The notes under the pieces are model-generated. The model saw nothing but the letters and a program-made list of their open reading frames with translations, did no database searches and was not told where the DNA came from. 11,476 nt of DNA from UBA1858 sp965658595. GTDB lineage: Bacteria > Pseudomonadota > Gammaproteobacteria > UBA4575. Positions 5,880-11,476 of this stretch are shown here, piece after piece. The DNA lies in assembly GCA_965658595.1 (NCBI GenBank), contig CBFHSW010000055.1, forward strand, positions 1 through 11,476, read 5' to 3'. The position numbers and the translations under genes are program-made. The first letter of the stretch is position 1; each line of letters opens with the position of its first letter.

Positions 5880-8556
5880 GCTGACACCTGTACCCGCTTT
5901 TATTAGCGACCAAACTTGGTGGCCAACACACGATTCTGAATGGTCTTCAGCTATAAATAATACGTCTGAAATGAAAGCTTGCGTTAACAACACACGCCAA
6001 GCCGTAATAGACGCCTTTAATAATGACGTGTGTATCTCTGATTGTGTGAGTGGCTATGCTTGTGCTATCGATCATCTGCTCTGGCATGCTTGGCAAGCTC
6101 AACATCTCTGCGCTAACGAAGCCTCACTAATAGCTGTCGGCGGATATGGTCGCGCAGAATTACATCTACAATCAGACATCGATTTGATGATTGTGATACC
6201 TGACCACATCAGTGCTGAAACTGAATCTAAGCTGAGTGCTTTTATCACTTGTTTATGGGATAGCGGTCTAGAAGTTGGGCACTCCGTGCGCAACCTAGAG
6301 CAAGCGTTTGAAGAATCAAAAAAAGATATCACCGTCATCACCTGCATCATGGAATCACGCCTATTAAATGGCGACCAAACACTTTACCAACAACTCACTC
6401 AATGTCTTGCTAATGATCAGCTGTGGTCGAGTGTAGATTTCTATCAGGCCAAAAAACAGGAATTATCAGATCGCCACGCAAAATACGGCGATACCCTCTA
6501 TCAACTAGAACCTAACATTAAAGAGGGCCCTGGCGGCCTGCGCGATATTCAATTTATCGACTGGGTCAGCAAGCGATATTTCAATCATCAAGATTTACAT
6601 GAGCTGGTAGCAAAAGGCTTTTTACTCGAAGAGGAATACAACTCGCTCAACCGTATACGAGAGTATTTATGGAGCGTACGTTTTAGATTAGCACTGATTA
6701 CGCAGCGTCGTGATGAACGTTTACTATTTGATCATCAAATAGAACTTGCACGCCTATCGGGTTATAACGACTCCAACGCTAATTTAGCGGTGGAGCAATT
6801 CATGCAAAATTATTATCGCCATTTGAATGAATGTTATCAGTTAGTGACATTGTTATCGGCTCATTTTCAAGAGCATTACCTGAGTGATACTAATAAACAA
6901 GAAAAAACACGCATAGGCGATCACTACCATATGATTGGCGATGTATTGCATATCAACGATGCAGAGACTTTAATCCGTCATCCAGAAATCTTCCTAGATA
7001 TATTTCTGACCTTACAGCAAAGACCAGAACTGAATCAGATCGGCAGTCATAGTATGCGTTTAATTCGTGACAATCTAAATTTGATTGATGATGGTTTTCG
7101 CAACCACAGTCAAAACAAAACTCTTTTTGTCCAAATACTTCGCCAACCTCGCCTCATCGCACGCGAGTTAAAACGTATGCATAGCCTCGGTGTGCTGGCA
7201 GCTTATTGGCCTGCCTTTGGACGTATAGTTGGACACATGCAGTATGATCTTTATCATGTATATACCGTCGATCATCACATTCTGACAGTACTGACAGAAG
7301 CGCGCCGACTGGGTGACAATAAACGTACTGAAGATGATATCAGTGCTATTTTCCATTCACTGCCTAAACTGGAAATTCTATATCTTGCCGCACTATTTCA
7401 TGATGTTGCCAAAGGTCGAGATGGAGATCACTCGACTGAAGGTGCAGAGGAGTCTATGCAGTTTTGCTTGGATCATGGTTTGAGCCAATACGACGCCACA
7501 CTGGTCAGATGGTTAGTTGAGAATCACCTGATCATGTCGATTACAGCTCAGCACAAAGATCTCAATGAACCCAGTGTTATCCAAAAATTTACCGACCAAG
7601 TATCGAGCGTCATACGCTTAAACTATCTTTATCTACTTACCATCGCTGATATCAAAGGTACCAATCCAACTTTATGGAATAACTGGCGCTCAACATTATT
7701 AGCAGACCTATACAAATACACCGCTTTCCAGTTAAGAGCAGAATCACCTCGAGACAACAGCGCCATCATAAAAGACATTAAATCTTCTGCATTAACTCAA
7801 TTGGAACAACAAGGGTTTGATCGACAAGAATGCCAACAGTTTTGGCAGTCTCATCATCAGGATTACTTCCTAAGACATACGGATGATGAAATTGCTTGGC
7901 ATACACATATAGCGCTCAGCCCCAACAACGAGTCCAACACGCACGTGCATGCTCGCGTTTCACAGCAACGCGGAAGTACTGAGATCTTCATCTATACTCC
8001 AGATAAAGCCCATTTGTTTGCTCAGCTCACCGATTGTTTGCATACACATAATTTAAGTATTTTAGATGCGCGTATTATTACCTCTAAGACAGGCATGACG
8101 TTTAATACATTTAATATTACAGATCACTTAGGTGCAGCAGTTGATCGTCAAGAGCAGCTTCAAATCATTCAAAATGATATCAAGCATACTCTCACTCATA
8201 ATATCATTGAGCATAACCAAGCCGGTCAATTTGTCTCTACACGCATGCTACATTTTCAAGTGCCAGCAGTGATCAACATCAAGAATGCTGAACATCTAGA
8301 ACATACTGTTTTGCATATTCATGCGTCTGACCATCCTGGTTTATTGGCTAACATTGCACAGGTCCTAACATCCGCTGATATTAAAGTCATAGGCGCACGT
8401 GTCAGTACGCTAGGTGAAAAAGTACACGATATCTTTCATATCACACACATGGATGGCAGCAAAATTATTAATGATAAAGACAAGCAATCCTTATCCGATT
8501 ACTTGCAAATCCAGTTAGCACCTGCCGACAATCAGCAAACTAACTATACTTTTTAA
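5872..8556 (+). CDS. glnD: Bifunctional [protein-PII] uridylyltransferase / uridylyl-removing enzyme
   Basis: Primary nitrogen sensor. It uridylylates PII proteins (GlnB/GlnK) when glutamine is low and removes UMP when glutamine is high, which controls glutamine synthetase and NtrBC. The product has 894 residues (E. coli 890) with all four modules intact. The nucleotidyltransferase domain carries VGGYGRAELHLQSDIDLMIV at 89-108, with catalytic Asp102 and Asp104. The GlnD linker carries EGPGGLRDIQFIDW at 218-231. The HD domain has His510-Asp511 in LFHDVAKGRDGDHS, with His520 and Asp592 further on. Two C-terminal ACT domains (about 704-780 and 812-885) sense glutamine; the second carries HASDHPGLLANIAQVL. 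The ATG overlaps the map stop by 8 bp and the best GAGG is 15 nt away, so translation is probably coupled to map. dapC begins 16 bp after its stop. Confidence 0.98.
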   Translation: MPKLTPVPAFISDQTWWPTHDSEWSSAINNTSEMKACVNNTRQAVIDAFNNDVCISDCVSGYACAIDHLLWHAWQAQHLCANEASLIAVGGYGRAELHLQSDIDLMIVIPDHISAETESKLSAFITCLWDSGLEVGHSVRNLEQAFEESKKDITVITCIMESRLLNGDQTLYQQLTQCLANDQLWSSVDFYQAKKQELSDRHAKYGDTLYQLEPNIKEGPGGLRDIQFIDWVSKRYFNHQDLHELVAKGFLLEEEYNSLNRIREYLWSVRFRLALITQRRDERLLFDHQIELARLSGYNDSNANLAVEQFMQNYYRHLNECYQLVTLLSAHFQEHYLSDTNKQEKTRIGDHYHMIGDVLHINDAETLIRHPEIFLDIFLTLQQRPELNQIGSHSMRLIRDNLNLIDDGFRNHSQNKTLFVQILRQPRLIARELKRMHSLGVLAAYWPAFGRIVGHMQYDLYHVYTVDHHILTVLTEARRLGDNKRTEDDISAIFHSLPKLEILYLAALFHDVAKGRDGDHSTEGAEESMQFCLDHGLSQYDATLVRWLVENHLIMSITAQHKDLNEPSVIQKFTDQVSSVIRLNYLYLLTIADIKGTNPTLWNNWRSTLLADLYKYTAFQLRAESPRDNSAIIKDIKSSALTQLEQQGFDRQECQQFWQSHHQDYFLRHTDDEIAWHTHIALSPNNESNTHVHARVSQQRGSTEIFIYTPDKAHLFAQLTDCLHTHNLSILDARIITSKTGMTFNTFNITDHLGAAVDRQEQLQIIQNDIKHTLTHNIIEHNQAGQFVSTRMLHFQVPAVINIKNAEHLEHTVLHIHASDHPGLLANIAQVLTSADIKVIGARVSTLGEKVHDIFHITHMDGSKIINDKDKQSLSDYLQIQLAPADNQQTNYTF

Positions 8557-8572
8557 CCAGCATTATTATGTT

Positions 8573-9772
8573 ATGAATCCAGATCTGAATAAGTTACATG
8601 CTTATCCTTTTGAGAAATTAAAAAGCTTATTTGAGGGAGCCACACCCAACTCTCAACTTGAACCCATTAATCTATCAATAGGTGAGCCCAAAAGCCCAAC
8701 GCCTGATTTCATCAAACAGGCTCTCATCGACAATATTGACAGTCTAGCCAAATATCCCAAAACCAAAGGTGAACTAGAATTAAGAAGTGCTATCTGTAAT
8801 TGGTTACTCCAACGCTTTGATTTGCCAGAAACAAGTCTAGATCCTGAACGTCATATTCTACCAGTCAATGGTAGTCGCGAGGCTTTATTCGCTATTGCTC
8901 AAACGGTTATCGATCAAACTCAAGCTGCTACAGTTATCAGTCCTAATCCTTTCTATCAGATTTATGAAGGTGCGGCGCTATTGGCTGGTGCTGAACCGCT
9001 TTACCTAGACCTGAGTGTGCAAGATGGTAAGTTACCAGCTCTCGGTAGGATTGATGCGGCCACTTGGAAGAAAACCCAGATGGTCTATATATGTACTCCA
9101 TCTAATCCTACCGGCGATGTAATACCACAGGAATCTCTCCAACACTTGATACAACTTGCGCATGAATATGATTTCGTAATTATTTCAGATGAATGCTATT
9201 CGGAAATATATTTCGATGAACAGCATCCACCTAGAGGATTACTGCAAGCCTCTCAAGCCTATGGTGATCATGACTATCAACGCTGTCTAGCATTTTACAG
9301 TCTATCTAAGCGCAGTAATGCTCCAGGATTACGATCGGGCTTTGTGGTGGGGGATGAGCAGTTGATCAGCAAATTCTTTAAATATCGCACCTATCATGGT
9401 TGTGCTATGCCTATTAGCACTCAAATGGCCAGCGCTGCAGCTTGGAGCGACGAACAGCATGTAAAACTCAATCGCGAACGTTATCGACAGAGTTTTCAAG
9501 CTTTCATTGAAGAATTACAAGATATCACCACCATAAATCAGCCTCAGGCAGGGTTTTATATCTGGTTAAATACGCGAATAGATGATGAAGAATTCGCACT
9601 TAGGTTATACTCCCAGCACAATGTGACGGTGCTACCCGGACAATATCTTGGTAGAAGCGTGAACGGCACCAATCCTGGCGCACATTATGTACGTATCGCA
9701 TTGGTGGCAGCACCACAACAATGCCGCGAAGCTGCACAGAGAATCGGGCGTTTTATTAGTAGCCATTGTTAA
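8573..9772 (+). CDS. dapC: Succinyldiaminopimelate transaminase (class I/II aminotransferase)
   Basis: Predicted to make N-succinyl-LL-2,6-diaminopimelate from the 6-oxo precursor with glutamate as amino donor, the middle step of the succinylase route to lysine and peptidoglycan. It uses pyridoxal phosphate in the cytoplasm. The product has 399 residues. Cofactor-site motifs are PNPFYQIYEGAA at 124-135, CTPSNPTGDV at 174-183 with Asn178, ISDECYSEIYF at 204-214 with Asp206 and Tyr209, and SLSKRSNAPGLRSGF at 243-257, where Lys246 is the Schiff-base lysine. Arg374 (YVRIAL) should bind the substrate carboxylate. The overall pattern matches the Pseudomonas/Bordetella-type DapC rather than ArgD, the bifunctional class III enzyme that does this job in E. 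coli. Location between glnD and dapD supports the call. The start has no obvious Shine-Dalgarno sequence. An ATG at 8568 is in another frame and stops at once. Confidence 0.93.
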   Translation: MNPDLNKLHAYPFEKLKSLFEGATPNSQLEPINLSIGEPKSPTPDFIKQALIDNIDSLAKYPKTKGELELRSAICNWLLQRFDLPETSLDPERHILPVNGSREALFAIAQTVIDQTQAATVISPNPFYQIYEGAALLAGAEPLYLDLSVQDGKLPALGRIDAATWKKTQMVYICTPSNPTGDVIPQESLQHLIQLAHEYDFVIISDECYSEIYFDEQHPPRGLLQASQAYGDHDYQRCLAFYSLSKRSNAPGLRSGFVVGDEQLISKFFKYRTYHGCAMPISTQMASAAAWSDEQHVKLNRERYRQSFQAFIEELQDITTINQPQAGFYIWLNTRIDDEEFALRLYSQHNVTVLPGQYLGRSVNGTNPGAHYVRIALVAAPQQCREAAQRIGRFISSHC

Positions 9773-9784
9773 ATGGCAACCATT
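9762..9784 (+). repeat. Overlapping alternative hairpins at the dapC-dapD junction
   Basis: GCCATT (9762-9767) pairs with AATGGC (9772-9777) around a 4-nt loop. AATGG (9772-9776) can instead pair with CCATT (9780-9784) around a 3-nt loop. The two stems exclude each other because they share the central arm. The dapC stop codon lies across the first loop and second arm. No T-run follows, so it is not an intrinsic terminator. It could protect an mRNA end or be chance. Confidence 0.3.
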
Positions 9785-9816
9785 AAATAAATATAGACAC
9801 AGTTAAGGAAATCACT

Positions 9817-10638
9817 ATGAGTACTCAAGATATCATCGAAGGCGCTTTTGAAGATCGTGCCAATATCTCACCTAGCAATGTAAGCAGCGAAGTTAAAGTG
9901 GCTGTCATTGAAACTATGGCGCAATTAGATGCCGGTCAACATCGTGTGGCTGAGAAAAAAGATGGCGATTGGGTAGTCAATGAATGGCTCAAGAAAGCTG
10001 TTCTACTCTCATTTAGAATCGAAGAAAATAGTGCTATGCAATCTGGCTTTGCTCAATACTATGACAAAGTGCCTCCAAAATTTGCTAATCAATCAGAACA
10101 AGAACTTGAGCAAATGGGTGTGCGTATCGTACCTCCTGCCATGGCTAGACGCGGTGCTTATATTGCACCGGACGTGGTGCTTATGCCTAGTTTCGTCAAC
10201 ATCGGCGCCTATGTAGATTCAGGCACTATGGTCGACACTTGGGCTACCGTGGGTTCATGTGCGCAGATCGGCAAAAACGTTCACTTGTCAGGTGGTGTAG
10301 GTATTGGTGGCGTATTAGAGCCATTACAAGCAGCACCCACTATCATTGAAGACAACTGCTTCATTGGCGCACGCTCAGAAGTGGTCGAAGGCGTAATTGT
10401 AGAACAAGGCGCAGTAATTTCTATGGGTGTTTATATCGGCAAAAGCACCAAAATCTTCAATCGTGAAACGGGAGAAGTCAGCTACGGAAGAATTCCTGCC
10501 GGCTCGGTCGTAGTGTCTGGCAACTTGCCGTCTAAAGATGGTAGCTACAGCCTTTACTGTGCCGTCATCGTTAAGCAAGTTGATGAGAAGACTCGTAGCA
10601 AAGTCGGTATCAATGAATTACTAAGAGCAATCGATTAA
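9817..10638 (+). CDS. dapD: 2,3,4,5-tetrahydropyridine-2,6-dicarboxylate N-succinyltransferase
   Basis: Transfers succinyl from succinyl-CoA to tetrahydrodipicolinate, the committed step of the succinylase branch to meso-diaminopimelate. It is a cytoplasmic trimer. The product has 273 residues (E. coli 274). A helical N-terminal domain (about 1-105) is followed by a left-handed parallel beta-helix of hexapeptide repeats (about 108-230), visible as recurring I/V-G-x-x-x-x turns such as NIGAYVDSGTMVDTWATVGS at 128-147. Asp140 and Glu188 correspond to the E. coli catalytic residues Asp141 and Glu189. The start has a good TAAGGA site about 9 nt upstream, unlike dapC and yffB, so DapD may be translated more strongly and independently. 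It lies 44 bp after dapC and 14 bp before yffB. Confidence 0.98.
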   Translation: MSTQDIIEGAFEDRANISPSNVSSEVKVAVIETMAQLDAGQHRVAEKKDGDWVVNEWLKKAVLLSFRIEENSAMQSGFAQYYDKVPPKFANQSEQELEQMGVRIVPPAMARRGAYIAPDVVLMPSFVNIGAYVDSGTMVDTWATVGSCAQIGKNVHLSGGVGIGGVLEPLQAAPTIIEDNCFIGARSEVVEGVIVEQGAVISMGVYIGKSTKIFNRETGEVSYGRIPAGSVVVSGNLPSKDGSYSLYCAVIVKQVDEKTRSKVGINELLRAID

Positions 10639-10652
10639 CATCAGTCATTGTT

Positions 10653-10994
10653 ATGACAACTCTGTATGGCATTAAAAACTGCGACACGGTAAAAAAAGCG
10701 CGTCGCTGGCTTGATAGCCACCATGTTGACTATAACTTTCATGATTTTCGTGATCATGGCCTTGAGCGATCTCAGCTAGAGACCTGGGTAAAACAAGTCG
10801 GCTGGGAAACACTGGTGAATCGTCGCAGTACCACTTGGCGTGGTCTGTCTGACACTGAAAAATCCACCATGAATGAACAAAAGGCTGTGCAAACTATGCT
10901 TGCACAGCCTACCTTGATTAAGCGCCCTGTGCTGGTCATGCAAGAAAATGTTACAGTTGGATTCAATGAAAAAACCTACACTGAATGTCTGTGA
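10653..10994 (+). CDS. yffB: ArsC/Spx-family thioredoxin-fold protein, YffB type
   Basis: Small protein of 113 residues (E. coli YffB about 118) with the ArsC-like thioredoxin fold. The N-terminal motif LYGIKNCDTVKKARRWL (4-20) has a single active-site Cys10, as CDT rather than CxxC. The conserved KRPVLV (90-95) carries Arg91, the arginine that in ArsC helps bind the oxyanion, and TWRGL lies at 61-65. The only other cysteine is Cys112 near the C-terminus. The family is distinct from true arsenate reductases. A glutathione-dependent thiol reductase role has been suggested from structural work on the Pseudomonas homologue, but the cellular substrate is unknown. The gene sits between dapD and dapE, 14 bp after dapD, and overlaps dapE by 10 bp. 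E. coli also has yffB next to dapE, so a link to DapE or to this pathway is plausible but unproven. There is no clear Shine-Dalgarno sequence. Confidence 0.92.
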   Translation: MTTLYGIKNCDTVKKARRWLDSHHVDYNFHDFRDHGLERSQLETWVKQVGWETLVNRRSTTWRGLSDTEKSTMNEQKAVQTMLAQPTLIKRPVLVMQENVTVGFNEKTYTECL

Positions 10995-11476
10995 ACTCTA
11001 CACTCGAACTTAGTCAACAATTGATCCAAAAGCCCTCCGTTACGCCTGATGATAAAGGTTGTTTGGATTTACTCTCTGAACGCCTAGCCGGTAGTGGCTT
11101 TGAATGCCACATGCTGCCCTTCGACGAAGTCTCGAATGCATGGATAGTACGTGGCAACCAAGCGCCATTGTTTGTCTTTGCAGGACATACTGATGTGGTT
11201 CCTACGGGCCCAGTTGAGAATTGGACCCATCCTCCTTTTGCGGCACATATAGAAGATGGCACTTTGCATGGGCGCGGATCAGCGGATATGAAAACTTCAA
11301 TTGCGGCCATGACGATCGCTTGTGAAGAATTTGTTCAAGAACATCCTGATCACAAAGGCTCGATTGCTTTTCTTCTCACCAGTGATGAGGAAGGCCCAGC
11401 CATCAATGGCACTGTGAAAGTTGTTGAACATCTGCAATCCAAAAACATCAAAATCGATTACTGTCTGGTCGGCGAA
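10985..11476 (+). CDS. dapE: Succinyl-diaminopimelate desuccinylase, N-terminal part (runs off window)
   Basis: Zinc-dependent M20 amidohydrolase that removes succinate from N-succinyl-LL-diaminopimelate, giving LL-diaminopimelate. Only 164 residues of a usual ~375 are in the window and the frame is open to the right edge. Metal and catalytic residues present are His68 and Asp70 (FAGHTDVVP), Asp101 (GRGSADMK), Glu135-Glu136 (TSDEE) and Glu164, the last codon seen. The final zinc histidine lies outside. The ATG at 10985 directly follows an in-frame TGA and gives MSVNSTLELSQQ, which aligns with the E. coli start (MSCPVIELTQQ). A GTG two codons later (10991) is the alternative. The start lies inside the end of yffB, which suggests translational coupling. 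GRGSADMKTS differs mildly from the E. coli GRGAADMKGS. Confidence 0.96.
   Translation, partial: MSVNSTLELSQQLIQKPSVTPDDKGCLDLLSERLAGSGFECHMLPFDEVSNAWIVRGNQAPLFVFAGHTDVVPTGPVENWTHPPFAAHIEDGTLHGRGSADMKTSIAAMTIACEEFVQEHPDHKGSIAFLLTSDEEGPAINGTVKVVEHLQSKNIKIDYCLVGE

Noticed and set aside
11014..11310. Minus-strand 98-codon frame at the right end
   Set aside because: It lies opposite the conserved N-terminal half of dapE, which explains the sequence.

Overview
The window reads as ordinary core chromosome of a gammaproteobacterium with base composition judged by eye to be in the low-to-mid 40s %GC. Two pieces of gene order support this: the block rpsB-tsf-pyrH-frr-uppS-cdsA, and a divergent map-glnD followed by succinylase-branch dap genes with a yffB-type gene just before dapE. 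The second part resembles Pseudomonas-type gene order more than Escherichia coli, where the dap genes are scattered. Genus cannot be fixed from this sequence alone. No tRNA, rRNA, CRISPR array, insertion sequence, phage gene or sign of recent transfer was found.

Layout: positions 1-4776 are all on the minus strand. In the direction of transcription they are rpsB (ribosomal protein S2), tsf (EF-Ts), a strong intrinsic terminator, pyrH (UMP kinase), frr (ribosome recycling factor), uppS (undecaprenyl diphosphate synthase) and cdsA (CDP-diacylglycerol synthase). A possible first two codons of the next gene (dxr expected from synteny) lie at the left edge. Positions 4777-5099 are a 323-bp divergent control region. 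It holds the rpsB promoter (extended -10, GC-rich discriminator), a roughly 135-nt rpsB leader with overlapping inverted repeats, a 17-bp near-perfect dyad, and at best a weak map promoter. Positions 5100-11476 are all plus strand: map, glnD, dapC, dapD, yffB and the first 164 codons of dapE, which runs off the right edge.

How the genes work together: the left arm couples translation (S2, EF-Ts, RRF) to pyrimidine nucleotide supply (PyrH) and to envelope precursors (UppS for the peptidoglycan lipid carrier, CdsA for phospholipid). The right arm couples N-terminal methionine removal (Map) and nitrogen sensing (GlnD) to three enzymes of the succinylase route to meso-diaminopimelate and lysine (DapD acyltransferase, DapC transaminase, DapE desuccinylase). 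Gaps in the right arm are 8-bp overlap, 16 bp, 44 bp, 14 bp and 10-bp overlap, with no terminator seen, so one polycistronic unit is likely.

Starts were adjusted from the longest reading frames for cdsA (823), uppS (1544), frr (2145) and dapE (10985). The points most worth a second look are the Lys/Ala/Pro-rich tail on S2, the structured rpsB leader, the 17-bp dyad between the divergent genes, a terminator-like hairpin directly in front of uppS, and alternative hairpins between dapC and dapD. I do not see a previously undescribed system here.
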